From the NCBI RefSeq assembly GCF_001028705.1, contig NZ_CP011770.1:437501-501500 (forward strand): a stretch of 64,000 bases of DNA. Direction: 5' to 3'. The DNA comes from Croceicoccus naphthovorans. Its GTDB lineage: Bacteria; Pseudomonadota; Alphaproteobacteria; Sphingomonadales; Sphingomonadaceae. The translations under genes and the position numbers were made by a program. The notes under the pieces were generated by a model. The model made no database searches. It saw only the letters and a program-made list of their open reading frames with translations, and was not told the DNA's origin. This document shows, piece by piece, positions 53,638 through 63,061 of the stretch (position 1 is the stretch's first letter; every line of letters starts with the position of its first letter).

Positions 53638-55138
53638 GGGCCTGCATGACTGGTTCCAGAGGGGCTGGACCGTCACCCGCAACTTTCCGATAGCCGGCCA
53701 TATTCGTGCGCTCGCCTATGAACTTCGCCCCTATCTGCGCGCCTACATCGTCGAGGACGATCTGACCGGCACGCCATATTCGTTCGAAGCAAGAAACCTT
53801 GTTCACGCCCGCGCGAGGGGAATTACCGACACGCATCCATTCGGCACCGAGCGCGATGTCGAGACGGCCGACTATCACTGGGTCAGTCATTCGATCTCAC
53901 CATGTGATACGCCCGATACCGATCCGCGCATTGTGGTTGGCAATAGCCAGACGAAGCAGCCCTATTCGGCTTCGATCCTGAACATTTCGGCGATGAGCTT
54001 CGGCGCTCTGTCAGCCAATGCGGTGCGCGCGCTGAACCTGGGCGCGAAGCTGGGCCGCTTCTATCATGACACCGGCGAAGGCGGGTTGAGCCAGTATCAT
54101 CTGGAAAATGGCGGCGATATCGTCTGGGAACTGGGTTCGGGCTATTTCGGCGCGCGCGCGAAAGACGGCACTTTCGATCCGGAACAGTTCCGCGACAAGG
54201 CCGCCCATGACCAGGTCAAAATGACCGAGATAAAGCTGAGCCAAGGTGCAAAGCCGGGACATGGCGGTTTGCTCCCCGCCGCCAAGGTCACCAGTGAGAT
54301 TGCCGCGATCCGCGGGGTTCCGGCGCACCAGGATTGCCTTTCGCCGCGCGGCCACAAGGCGTTTTCAACGCCGATCGAAATGATGGAATTTGCCGCAAAG
54401 ATGCGTGACCTTTCTGGCGGCAAGCCTGTCGGCCTGAAACTGTGTATCGGTCAGCCACACGAACCATTCGCCATGGTCAAGGCGATGCTGGAAACCGGCA
54501 TCAGACCCGATTTTATCGTGGTGGATGGCGGCGAAGGAGGTACTGGCGCTGCACCGCTGGAATTGTCGGACTGGGTGGGGATGCCGCTGTCCGAAGGTCT
54601 CGTATTGATGCGTAATGCATTGGTTGGGGCCGGCTTGAAGGAGGAAGTACGTCTGGCCGCCAGCGGCAAAGTCTATTCAGGGATGGGCCTTGCCCTCAAC
54701 ATCGCTCAAGGAGCGGACTGGTGCAACGCGGCGCGTGCCTTCATGCTTTCGATCGGCTGCATTCAGGCCCAGCGCTGCCACCTGGGCACATGCCCCACCG
54801 GCGTCACGTCTCAGGAGCCTGGCCGTCAGCGCGGCCTCGTACCCGAAGTGCAGGGCGAACGCGCGGCGCGATTCCATCGAAAGACGCTGGCGGCCTTGGC
54901 TGATATTGTGGCCGGAGCGGGCTTTGCTCACCCGCAGGAGCTTGAACCGCACCACATCATGCATCGCACAGGCCCTGAAAAGGCCGAACCCATGGACAGG
55001 ATCCACACCTTCCTGCCCAAGGGCATCCTGCTGGATGCCCCCAATGACACAATTTACGCTGACTGGTGGGCGGCGGCCCGCGCCGACAATTTCCGTCCCG
55101 CAACCGATCTGGCAAGCGTGCGGGCGCGCGTCAGATAG
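53638..55138 (+). pseudogene. 3' part of IS66-interrupted FMN-binding glutamate-synthase-like gene
   Basis: Encodes about 500 residues of the glutamate-synthase central/FMN domain: 'ILNISAMSFGALSANAV', 'YHDTGEGGLSQYHLE', 'SQGAKPGHGGLLPAAKV', 'FIVVDGGEGGTGAAPLE', 'IQAQRCHLGTCPTGVTSQ' with Cys residues for an iron-sulfur cluster. Only the N-terminal anchor is cut off by the IS66. A TTG at 53636 could restart translation and give a soluble form, but without the anchor. The amidotransferase needed for glutamine use is encoded separately just downstream. Confidence 0.88.
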
Positions 55139-55164
55139 GATCGGTCGACTCGATCCCGGAAGCG

Positions 55165-55971
55165 CTACGCGATCGTTCGGCCCAGCACTGCGCCATCACG
55201 CAGCATCATCGCTGTCCCTCGCGGCAAGGGTTCCCATTCGTCATCATCCAACGGCACGCTGGCGAACAGACGGGTGCGTGGCGGCATGTTCCTGATCCGT
55301 GGCCCCTTGCCGTGCCAATGACCTATATCGTCGCAATCGCCGAAATGCCGCATCACCAAACCCGGTTCACGTGGTTCGGAAATTGTGCCTTCTGGCGTTT
55401 CACTCCGACGTCGGTCCGCATGGATGAACAGACTGCGACCGTCGTAAAACAGGAAATTGGCAGTGCCCAGTTCACGCATATCAGCACAGAACCCCGCGAA
55501 CAGGTCGAAGCGCATTGTGTCGTCCTGACCTGAACCATCAAGCCGCCGAAGCAGGATCAGAAAAGCCAGTTCGGAATCGGTGTCTCCGATCCGCTCTTCC
55601 AGCAAGGATTCAGCTTCGGCAAGGTGCGCGATGCCGTCCAGATCGCCATTATGGGCAAAATGAAGCGCCATCCCGCCGCGCACGCGCGTGAAAGGATGGG
55701 TGTTCGCTAGCAGAGGGTTCCCCTGCGAGGCCCGCCGAACATGAGCAATCAGATCGCTTGAGGCGAATTCGCGTTCGAACACCATTTTCGCCAGCGCGCT
55801 ATTGGCGGCAGGAGCCGCTTCCCGAAAGACGTGCGCATCGCGTTGCTCCGCAAACACGATGCCCCAGCCATCCCGGTTGAGATTGCGTTCACCACCTTCG
55901 CGGGCAAAGGCGTCGAGATCGGCGGTGACTTTCGCAACGCCGGCACTGTTCATGGCAAAGAGTTCGCACAT
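55165..55971 (-). CDS. Class II glutamine amidotransferase (YafJ/EgtC-like)
   Basis: 268-residue Ntn-hydrolase with catalytic Cys2 in 'MCELFAMNS', then 'NRDGWGIVFAEQRDAH', 'LIAHVRRASQG', 'NTHPFTR' and 'LHFAHNGDLDGI'. It hydrolyses glutamine and delivers ammonia. It is convergent with the FMN-binding synthase remnant (26 bp between stops), so the two could form a split glutamate synthase: GATase from this gene, synthase from the other. This pairing is inference. Confidence 0.85.
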   Translation of the reverse strand: MCELFAMNSAGVAKVTADLDAFAREGGERNLNRDGWGIVFAEQRDAHVFREAAPAANSALAKMVFEREFASSDLIAHVRRASQGNPLLANTHPFTRVRGGMALHFAHNGDLDGIAHLAEAESLLEERIGDTDSELAFLILLRRLDGSGQDDTMRFDLFAGFCADMRELGTANFLFYDGRSLFIHADRRRSETPEGTISEPREPGLVMRHFGDCDDIGHWHGKGPRIRNMPPRTRLFASVPLDDDEWEPLPRGTAMMLRDGAVLGRTIA

Positions 55972-56377
55972 CGTGTTCTGCCTTCGCTCAACGCGCTCGC
56001 TATCGTGGGGCCTGTTCTATATCTCACGACATGACCGGACTGGAGCAATCGGGCAATCACGTCGCTGTCGCTGGCGTCTTTGCCGGTCACCGCCATCACC
56101 AAAAAGCTCGTTGCCAAGGATCGTCGGCGCGATAACGACCGTCCACGAGAGTTGGATTCCAAGCCAGTGTGGCGGAGTAAAAGCAGGCATGCTTGTATTG
56201 CCTTGTACTCGATATTTGACGTTCTTCGATCCATTGAACAAATCTTGGCAAGCGCAAATTGTCGAGCTTGCCGGGCGTTGTCGCTATCCTTGCCGATTTT
56301 GGCTGGATGCTTCAAAGACATGGGAGGCTGCTTCCCGGGTTGTGTGGACTGGCCAGTAACTGACCGCTGCCGCAAGG
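55972..56377. other. Intergenic region without a supported gene
   Basis: About 400 bp between the divergent amidotransferase and ktrB genes; must hold both promoters. The ORFs in it look like composition artefacts. No repeat or terminator recognised. Confidence 0.4.
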
Positions 56378-57730
56378 GTGCCGCTCGAAGTGAAAGATCT
56401 AATGCACCCCACACGTGTGGTCCCTGCGGCGTTTCTTGCGGCAATTTTTCTTGGCACCATGTTGCTCATGCTCCCTTTCTCAACCTCCGGTGGGGAAGGT
56501 GCCGATTTCATCACTGCCTTGTTCACGGCGACATCGGCCGTATGCGTGACCGGGCTCATCACCGTGGATACGCCGGTTTATTGGTCTGCCTTCGGACAGG
56601 TGATCATCATGTTGCTGTTCCAGTTCGGCGGGCTGGGCATCATGACGGCGGCGACACTGCTCGGCCTTGTTGCTGGTCGCCAGTTGAGTCTGTCGGGCCG
56701 AGCCATTGCGCTGACCGAACATGGCCATCTTAACCGGTCCGAGGCAGGCAGCCTGATGAAACTGGTCTTCATTGTCAGCATCGCGATCGAGGCGGTGGTG
56801 GCTCTGCTTCTGTGGCTACGTTGGTGGATCGGGTATGGAATGGGAGCCGGCGAGGCTGCCTGGCATGGAATTTTCCATTCCATATCCGCCTTCAACAATG
56901 CGGGCTTCTCGACATTTTCAGACAGTTTGATGAGTTGGCAGGGCGACGGACTCATACTTGGCCCGGTGATGGCAGCTATTGTTATTGGCGGTATAGGCTT
57001 TCCCGTCCTGCATGAGCTTTGGACTCGCAGGAAAACCGAAATGCGCCGCCGTCAGTGGTCGCTGCACAGCCGGATAACACTGTCGGTTACGCTGGCACTG
57101 ACCGTTAGCGGAACGGTGCTGCTTCTTGCCGCGGAATGGAACAATCCGGAGACACTCGGCGGAATGTCCTTCGCAGATGGGCTTTTGAACGCGCTTTTCC
57201 ATTCGGTAACCATGCGCACGGCCGGATTCAACGCGGTCGATGTCGGCGCTTTTGCCGACCAGACCCTGGCGATCAATTATCTCTTCATGATGATCGGCGG
57301 GGGAAGCGCGGGAACTGCGGGAGGCTTGAAGGTCACGACCTTTGCTTTGCTTGGTTTCGTGGTCTGGTCGGAAATTCGTGGCCACGCAGAGACCACAATC
57401 TTCAGTCGGCGCGTGGGATCACAGGTCGTTCGTCAGGCCCTTTCTGTTGTGCTGATTGCCATCGCACTGGTCGGTCTCGTGACCCTGCTTGTCTCCTGGA
57501 TCGAACCGGATATCGAATTTCGCTTCATCCTGTTTGAGACTATATCGGCATTTGCCACGGTCGGCTTGTCGACCGGCATCACAGCCGATCTCTCCATCCC
57601 TTCGCAATTGTTGCTCATCGTGCTCATGTTCGTTGGTCGCGTCGGGACGATCACTTTCGCAACAGCCTTGGCATTGAACACACGCGCTACGAAATTCCGC
57701 TATCCGGAGGAACAACCCATTGTTGGCTAG
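56378..57730 (+). CDS. ktrB: Potassium uptake channel subunit, KtrB/TrkH type
   Basis: 450-residue membrane protein with four P-loops, each with the filter glycine: 'TSAVCVTGLITVDT', 'SISAFNNAGFSTFSDS', 'SVTMRTAGFNAVDVG', 'TISAFATVGLSTGI'. Length and the short N-terminus point to KtrB rather than TrkH. GTG 56378 is the longest start; GTG 56390 and ATG 56402 are alternatives and none has a strong SD. It overlaps ktrA by 11 bp. Imports K+ together with Na+ or protons. Confidence 0.9.
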   Translation: MPLEVKDLMHPTRVVPAAFLAAIFLGTMLLMLPFSTSGGEGADFITALFTATSAVCVTGLITVDTPVYWSAFGQVIIMLLFQFGGLGIMTAATLLGLVAGRQLSLSGRAIALTEHGHLNRSEAGSLMKLVFIVSIAIEAVVALLLWLRWWIGYGMGAGEAAWHGIFHSISAFNNAGFSTFSDSLMSWQGDGLILGPVMAAIVIGGIGFPVLHELWTRRKTEMRRRQWSLHSRITLSVTLALTVSGTVLLLAAEWNNPETLGGMSFADGLLNALFHSVTMRTAGFNAVDVGAFADQTLAINYLFMMIGGGSAGTAGGLKVTTFALLGFVVWSEIRGHAETTIFSRRVGSQVVRQALSVVLIAIALVGLVTLLVSWIEPDIEFRFILFETISAFATVGLSTGITADLSIPSQLLLIVLMFVGRVGTITFATALALNTRATKFRYPEEQPIVG

Positions 57731-58400
57731 AAAACCCAAAAACAAGTTCTCGCCCGCGACTGTTGCTGTGATCGGCCTTGGGCGCTTTGGATCCGCGGTC
57801 GCGCATTCCCTGCTGCGAATGGGGCATGATGTGCTGGCGATTGATTGCGAGGAAAAGCGCATTCAGGCTTGCGCAGCCGAACTGCCGCATGTGCTTCAGG
57901 CGGACACGACCGATATCGACACACTGCGCCAGATAGGTCTCGCGGATTTTCAGCGCGTTGTCGTTGGTATCGGCAGTGATGTGGAAGCCAGTATTTTAAC
58001 GGTGATGGGTCTCACCGATCTCGAAATTCCGCAGATCTGGGCGAAGGCAATAGACAAGACGCATGGTCGCATCCTCGAACGGGTGGGCGCACATAATGTG
58101 GTCTATCCCGAAGAGCGCATGGGCAATCGTGTTGCGCGGCTCGTCACTGGCAAAATGATCGATCATATCGAGTTCGACGAAGATTTCTCGATCATCAAGA
58201 CCAAGGCACCGGAGGCGCTTGTGGGTAGCCTGTTGGGCATTGTAGATACGATGTCCAAATTTGGCGTTGCAGTCATCGGGGTCAAGCCGCAGGATGGGCC
58301 GTTCCGCCACATTACGGAAGATATCGTTGTGCAGGCACATGACCTGTTGATCGTCGCTGGTAGCAACGACAAATGCGAGGCATTCGCTGCGCTGGAATGA
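57720..58400 (+). CDS. ktrA: Potassium uptake regulatory subunit KtrA
   Basis: 226-residue cytosolic RCK protein. N-terminal Rossmann 'VAVIGLGRFGSAVAHSL' with acidic 'VLAIDCEEKR' binds ATP/ADP or NAD(H), 'LQADTTDIDTLRQIGL' follows, and the C-terminal RCK_C domain ends the protein. TTG 57720, overlapping ktrB, is the start that gives the full length with upstream GGAGGAAC. It gates KtrB. Confidence 0.92.
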   Translation: MLARKPKNKFSPATVAVIGLGRFGSAVAHSLLRMGHDVLAIDCEEKRIQACAAELPHVLQADTTDIDTLRQIGLADFQRVVVGIGSDVEASILTVMGLTDLEIPQIWAKAIDKTHGRILERVGAHNVVYPEERMGNRVARLVTGKMIDHIEFDEDFSIIKTKAPEALVGSLLGIVDTMSKFGVAVIGVKPQDGPFRHITEDIVVQAHDLLIVAGSNDKCEAFAALE

Positions 58401-58455
58401 TTTGCGCTGGATGCGACCTTGTTTCAGCGGGTCATGGTCACACGACGCGCTTTGC

Positions 58456-59553
58456 TCATGAATGGCTTCTCTCGCTCACCGTTTCGGTCGGATACGGCAT
58501 GATGATGCTTCCATCCGGTGCAGCGGTAAAATTGGTCTGCGTTGGATAGGCGAATTCGATTTTGCGCTCATGGAATGCGCGAAGCAGGTTCATTGCAACT
58601 CTTTGATAGGCAGCTTGTGCTTCGGCAACATTGTCGACGTCAGCTTCGAAATAGAGTTCGAAATCGATCGAACTCGCGCCAAAACCGGTAAAATTCGATC
58701 GAATGAAGCGGTGACCTGCCTTTTCCGCGAGATCCTGCATCAAGCCTGGAATGGAATCCGCGACATCGGGCGGCGTCTGGTAGGTCACACCGGCAACGAG
58801 ATGCAGCCGAAAGAGATTGCGACCGGCATAGTTGGAAACTTCCTGAGCAAGAAGTTGGGCATTGCCGATCACTCGCAATTCTCCGGTAAGGGAGCGAACC
58901 CGGGTCGATTTGAGGCCGATCTCTTCGACCGTCCCTGTCACCGGCCCTTCTGTTCCGGTGTAGGTGATGACGTCTCCGACGCGAAATGGCTTGTCGAAGA
59001 TGATCGATAGCGCGGCAAAGAGGTCGGAAAATATGCCCTGTGCCGCAAGGCCGATGGCGATACCGCCGATGCCCAGGCCTGCAACCAGCCCCGTGACGTT
59101 CACGCCCAAATTGTCGAGTATGAGAATGCCGGCGATTGTAAAGACGCCAACTGAAACGAGGAGCCTTATCAGGCCTATGGCGCTGGTCAGGTTGCTCTCA
59201 TCGCTCCCAGTGCCTGCTGCGCGATGTTCGACAAGACTGATAATCAGAGCCCGCGACCAAATTGCGGCCTGCAGAACGAATGCTATGACAAACAGGGCAT
59301 GGACTGCCTGCTTCAGGTCGGTGGAGACATTCGTATAGCCGACGGTTGCCTGGACTGCGACCGCAGCAAGAAACCAGAGACCGGTCTTGCGAGCCACATG
59401 ATCGATCATCACCGGCCACGCCATCTTCTTTTCGATGTGGCTGGCGAATCTGCGAATACCTGCACGCAGGCCCAGGAGAACACTGAAGATGAGTGCGGCG
59501 ATGCCCACAGCCGTTAGCAGAGCAACAAAATCGATTTCGGACCAGTGCGGCAT
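58456..59553 (-). CDS. MscS-family mechanosensitive channel
   Basis: 365 residues, four to five membrane helices, pore helix 'GLVAGLGIGGIAIGLAAQGI', beta domain 'DKPFRVGDVITYTGTEGPV' with 'STRVRSLTGELRVIGNAQLL', and an alpha/beta C-terminal domain. It is a third MscS homologue of the window, different from the two in the ATPase operon. Convergent with ktrA, consistent with an osmotic-balance cluster: K+ import by Ktr and release by MscS. Confidence 0.9.
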   Translation of the reverse strand: MPHWSEIDFVALLTAVGIAALIFSVLLGLRAGIRRFASHIEKKMAWPVMIDHVARKTGLWFLAAVAVQATVGYTNVSTDLKQAVHALFVIAFVLQAAIWSRALIISLVEHRAAGTGSDESNLTSAIGLIRLLVSVGVFTIAGILILDNLGVNVTGLVAGLGIGGIAIGLAAQGIFSDLFAALSIIFDKPFRVGDVITYTGTEGPVTGTVEEIGLKSTRVRSLTGELRVIGNAQLLAQEVSNYAGRNLFRLHLVAGVTYQTPPDVADSIPGLMQDLAEKAGHRFIRSNFTGFGASSIDFELYFEADVDNVAEAQAAYQRVAMNLLRAFHERKIEFAYPTQTNFTAAPDGSIIMPYPTETVSERSHS

Positions 59554-59575
59554 TGATTGTCCTGATTGTTAGGGG

Positions 59576-59599
59576 AAGGGTTTGATCTCAAACCCTTTT
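59576..59599. other. Hairpin upstream of mscS
   Basis: AAGGGTTT-GATCTC-AAACCCTT followed by TT, 23 bp before the MscS ATG on the minus strand. On the plus strand it resembles a weak terminator. Could fold in the mscS leader. Confidence 0.4.
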
Positions 59600-59817
59600 G
59601 CCGAGCTCCCCTCCTTTCCGTCAATGAATCTTGAAAGCAGAGCGAGTTTCCGCGCCGTATGTCCAGCGATTCCCCGATGTAGAGTTGCCGCATTCAGACT
59701 GCTGCGATCAAAGATTTGCGGTCAACGACGTGGCAAGAATATGGACAGCGTATGGCGATACCACGTATTTAGCCCTGCCTCGCTCGCTGTGAGCGTTGGG
59801 CCAAGAGGACTACGCAA

Positions 59818-60054
59818 ATGAAGAAAGTTGCACTGACTTTGATCCTCACTTCCGCTGCTCTCGCAATTAGCGGTTGCCAGCAAGAAGCCGAAGCACCCGT
59901 TTCGGAACCGACCGAAGCAGCACCTGTCGTTGAAGCACCTGCTGAACCGGCGGTGGTAGCTCCGGTCGACGCAGCGACTGATGCGACAGCACCTGAAGGA
60001 GCCGAGACTCCGGCTGCAGACCCTGCAGCGGCAGCACCTGCAGCGACCGAGTAA
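59818..60054 (+). CDS. Small Ala/Pro/Glu-rich lipoprotein
   Basis: 78-residue exported lipoprotein: 'KVALTLILTSAALAISGC' lipobox with Cys20, then a disordered mature part of Ala, Pro, Glu and Thr repeats ('EAPVSEPTEAAPVVEAP'). No catalytic domain. Such proteins tether or space envelope components; exact role unknown. ATG preceded by AGGAC. Confidence 0.75.
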   Translation: MKKVALTLILTSAALAISGCQQEAEAPVSEPTEAAPVVEAPAEPAVVAPVDAATDATAPEGAETPAADPAAAAPAATE

Positions 60055-60157
60055 AACTAAGTTCGCAATTGCCATCGACGGCCATCGTCCTGAGAGGGAG
60101 ATTGGCCGTCGAAATCGGCAGTGATATCACACCGCACAAACGCTCCGGGTTCCCGCG

Positions 60158-60475
60158 ATGTCCGACACACCGGGGCGTACCCCGGATCAACGCAGCAAGG
60201 GTAGTCGCCTCCACCTGGTCGTTCTTGGTCCTGCGCTGATCATTCTTTCGCCGGTCATTGGTTTGCTGCCGGGACCTGGTGGGGTAGTCGTCTTTGCCGT
60301 AGGACTTGGTTTTACACTTCGACACATTCGGGTGGCAAAGCGGACATATGTGCGGGTCAAGCGGCGATGGCCCTATATCGGCAGGTTGTCGGACATGAGC
60401 CTCCGCCGCCCCAGCCACATACGTCGCGAGCGTAAGAAAAATCAGTCGGGGAACAGCGAGCGGTTGCCGGAGTGA
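60158..60475 (+). CDS. PGPGW-type small membrane protein
   Basis: 105 residues with two adjacent hydrophobic segments split by 'GLLPGPGG': 'LHLVVLGPALIILSPVIG' and 'VVVFAVGLGFTLRHI', then a basic C-terminal tail ('YVRVKRRWPYIGR', 'RREGKKN'-like). The PGPG turn is that of the PGPGW family, inner-membrane proteins without known function. Start ATG 60158, SD weak. Confidence 0.65.
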   Translation: MSDTPGRTPDQRSKGSRLHLVVLGPALIILSPVIGLLPGPGGVVVFAVGLGFTLRHIRVAKRTYVRVKRRWPYIGRLSDMSLRRPSHIRRERKKNQSGNSERLPE

Positions 60476-60496
60476 TCCTTGCTCTACCTTCGGTCA

Positions 60497-60793
60497 ATGG
60501 ACGATGGCCTGGCCATGTGCCCTGATCGTTTGCGACTTGTTCTTTGGCAGGTTGGGACTGCGCTGGCGATCTACTGCGTGAACATCATTCTCAGCGTCGC
60601 TGTCGCCCTCGCAACCGAGGATGCCCATGCTTCGATGTTCCTTGCAATCGGGATTGCATGTGGCTGTTGGCTGGCTTTGTTTCGCCTTTGGGACAACATC
60701 ACTGGGCCTTTCTCTGCTGGAAAGGCAGCATGCTTGGTCGTAGCGGTTCTTGTAGGTTTCGACGTCATATTCGCCGTCGCTATTGCCGCATGA
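60497..60793 (+). CDS. Hypothetical membrane protein
   Basis: 98 residues with three likely helices ('LVLWQVGTALAIYCVNIIL', 'MFLAIGIACGCWLALF', 'CLVVAVLVGFDVIFAVAI'). I do not recognise the family. The ATG at 60497 is used; a TTG at 60479 is an alternative with the same frame. Follows the PGPGW gene closely and may share its transcript. Confidence 0.55.
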   Translation: MDDGLAMCPDRLRLVLWQVGTALAIYCVNIILSVAVALATEDAHASMFLAIGIACGCWLALFRLWDNITGPFSAGKAACLVVAVLVGFDVIFAVAIAA

Positions 60794-61037
60794 CATAGGT
60801 GAAATCGGAACTTCGTAAATTCACGTGGCGCGTATGCCTTGTTCGGATACAGCCATAACTATTTGAGTCATTGCAATGAGCCTCTCACTTTTCGGACGCG
60901 GATGGATTTCCGCAGCCATGGGCGACTTTGACAAAGGCATCAGTGAGCATGGATCAGGGTGAGACGTTAGGCCCCAGGCAGCTATCCGGAGGTGATGAGT
61001 GAACCATTTGAACGATCCGGCATCGAGCCAGATATAG

Positions 61038-61193
61038 ATGCTGGTCCTTTCGCTCGCACTGCTTCTGATCGGAGCTCTGCTGATCGCACAGAAAAGACCG
61101 CGGAAGGTTCGGGTCGTCGATCGCGTTCGGAATTTCGCCGGGGCCATCGTGCTTGTCTGCGGTTTGGTCGTGTTCGTTGGAGAGCTTGTCTAG
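61038..61193 (+). CDS. 51-residue two-helix membrane microprotein
   Basis: Short ORF with clear character: 'MLVLSLALLLIGALLIA' helix, basic loop 'QKRPRKVRVVDRVRN', then 'FAGAIVLVCGLVVFVGE' helix and stop. Positive charges between two hydrophobic segments suggest a hairpin with cytoplasmic loop. The ribosome-binding site is weak, and an overlapping 88-residue ORF in another frame lacks any such pattern. Function unknown. Confidence 0.5.
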   Translation: MLVLSLALLLIGALLIAQKRPRKVRVVDRVRNFAGAIVLVCGLVVFVGELV

Positions 61194-61248
61194 GTGCGGT
61201 CTGCCGGGTGGAAGCGATTTGTCAGTTCACTCCCACCCGTTTGGATCA

Positions 61249-61551
61249 TCAGCTGTAGAAGTAGACGAACGCCACGACGGGTCCGACGATGCCGGCTGCT
61301 ACAATGCAGGCATGGAGTATGTCCCTTGGCGTCAGCTTGCTGAGGTGCTCTGTCTTGAGTCGCTGGTAGTTGGGTGCCAGAATATCGTCACTGGCAATCA
61401 GCGCCTGGTCGATTGCGGCCAATTTCCGCCGAAACAGTCCGATAAGTTCGCTGAGTTCTTCTTCAGTCAGATCCGGATAAAGTGCGAGGAGATGTTCCGC
61501 GCGCGCACGGGCAGTGTTGCCCCCTTCCGGGGGCGTTTTATCTTCTGTCAT
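61249..61551 (-). CDS. Hypothetical tail-anchored small protein
   Basis: 100 residues: a charged helical N-terminal part ('LYPDLTEEELSELIGLFRR', 'LAAIDQALIASDDIL') and one C-terminal membrane helix ('LHACIVAAGIVGPVVAF'). AGGAT lies upstream of the ATG. Family not recognised. Confidence 0.6.
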   Translation of the reverse strand: MTEDKTPPEGGNTARARAEHLLALYPDLTEEELSELIGLFRRKLAAIDQALIASDDILAPNYQRLKTEHLSKLTPRDILHACIVAAGIVGPVVAFVYFYS

Positions 61552-61604
61552 TTATGTAATCCTGAGTGAGAATGGATATTCGGGCCAGACGGCCCATCAA
61601 ATTC

Positions 61605-61946
61605 TCAAGCCCTTGGCGGACCTCGTAGCGGTGGCCGCAAACGTTCAGGTTCCGACCAGCCTGTCTTGATCCCCGTTCTATCCGGAGGTCCAGCGTCGTC
61701 AGGCGGTGCATAGGCTGCAAGCTGGATCGGTTTCGGGTCCAGTCCCTTGGGGAGCGGGATCAGCTGACACGAGAGCTCAGTCCGTACCGGTGAAAGCAGG
61801 CAATCAGGCTGGGATACGGTTGGCCACGCGTTCCCCGCCGTCTCCGGCAATTCGAGCCGGACCGACTGCACGCTGAGCAGCAAAAGCGTGAACGCTACAA
61901 ACGCCCACAGCGCTTTTGATAAACGGCAAGGTGCCGTCGCAAGCAT
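61605..61946 (-). CDS. Hypothetical protein coupled to corA
   Basis: 113 residues with one membrane segment near the N-terminus ('ALWAFVAFTLLLLSVQSV') and a Pro-rich periplasmic remainder. The ATG at 61944-61946 overlaps the corA stop as TAATG, a coupling arrangement. The longer open frame to 62114 is antisense-like within corA and rejected. Family unknown. Confidence 0.5.
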   Translation of the reverse strand: MLATAPCRLSKALWAFVAFTLLLLSVQSVRLELPETAGNAWPTVSQPDCLLSPVRTELSCQLIPLPKGLDPKPIQLAAYAPPDDAGPPDRTGIKTGWSEPERLRPPLRGPPRA

Positions 61947-62908
61947 TACAACCAGCCCAGTCGCCGAAAGCGAAGCCATAGTCCTGTGCTGACCATAAAG
62001 ATCAGGAGCAGGATTGCCGGATATCCCCAGGGGCTTTTCAGTTCCGGCATGGATTCGAAGTTCATTCCGTAGATGCCTGCAATGGCGGTCGGTACTGCCA
62101 GAATGGCCGCCCATGCCGCCAGTTGCCGTGTAATTGCGTTCTGGTTCTGCTGCTCGATGAGCGCGCTGGTTTCCATCACCGACGCGAGCACTTCGCGCTG
62201 CAACCGCGTCATCGTTTCCGCGCGACGAACATGATCGGTCACGTCGCGAAAATAGGGCCGCATGTCCTGGCCGATTGCCGGGAGGTCGAGATGGGCCAGC
62301 TTGGCGCAGACCTCTTCCATCGGGACCAGCTGCCGTTGCAAGCGGAGCAACTGCCGGCGTAGCGAGAACACCTCTTTCGTGTGGTCGCGGTCCAGACCGC
62401 CATCGACTGCCTCTTCCTCGAAATGATCGAGCTTCTCGCCGATCCGGTCCAGCGGCGGGAAATAACCGTCAATGATAAGATCGAGCACTGCGTGAAGGAC
62501 GTAGTCTGGCCCTTGTGCCAGCAAGGCTGCGTCTTCTTCGATCCGCTCGCGCAGGAGAGCATGGCCCTCGCTCGAACCAAGGCGCACTGTGACGATGAAG
62601 TTCTCCGCAACGAAAAACGAAGTCAGGCCAAAATTGATCTGATTTTCGGCCAGCGTGACGGTTCGTGCCTTCAGAAACAGGTGCCGACCATAGACTTCGA
62701 GTTTTGGCAGCCCCGCCAAAGACCGAGCGTCCTCTACAGCCAAGGCGTGCAGACCATACCGTTCTGCGACCGTCTGCAATTCTTCTGCGGTTGGCTCGAA
62801 GAGACCGATCCATTCAAACTCGTCCGGCCCATCTGAAACGGGGGAAGCAAGATTGATTTCGCGGTGTCGTCGACCGTCAAGATAGGAGTACGCCGCGATG
62901 ATCGTCAT
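61946..62908 (-). CDS. corA: CorA-family magnesium/divalent-cation channel
   Basis: 320-residue pentameric channel: large cytoplasmic alpha/beta N-terminal domain, a long stalk helix ('ETMTRLQREVLASVMETS'), then two membrane helices with the GMN filter in 'AIAGIYGMNFESMPE' and the basic end 'LWLRFRRLGWL'. Start at 62908 ('MTIIAAYSYLDGRRH') is the family N-terminus. Imports Mg2+ (or exports Zn2+ if ZntB-like). Confidence 0.92.
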   Translation of the reverse strand: MTIIAAYSYLDGRRHREINLASPVSDGPDEFEWIGLFEPTAEELQTVAERYGLHALAVEDARSLAGLPKLEVYGRHLFLKARTVTLAENQINFGLTSFFVAENFIVTVRLGSSEGHALLRERIEEDAALLAQGPDYVLHAVLDLIIDGYFPPLDRIGEKLDHFEEEAVDGGLDRDHTKEVFSLRRQLLRLQRQLVPMEEVCAKLAHLDLPAIGQDMRPYFRDVTDHVRRAETMTRLQREVLASVMETSALIEQQNQNAITRQLAAWAAILAVPTAIAGIYGMNFESMPELKSPWGYPAILLLIFMVSTGLWLRFRRLGWL

Positions 62909-63061
62909 GGTGGATCCGGTTATACACACTGATCCGCTTCGGCCAGTAGTTTGATTTGTAGGGGATGAGTGTTGAGGATCAGCATGAGCCAAAGGAATGG
63001 CTCGATGCACCTGAACAGTCATCTTGGCGCAGGGGGCTCGGCCTGACGCGTGTCCGGTCGC

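Noticed and set aside
55950-56444. 164-codon minus-strand ORF between the amidotransferase and ktrB
   Set aside because: Overlaps both gene starts and has no family-like content or ribosome-binding site.
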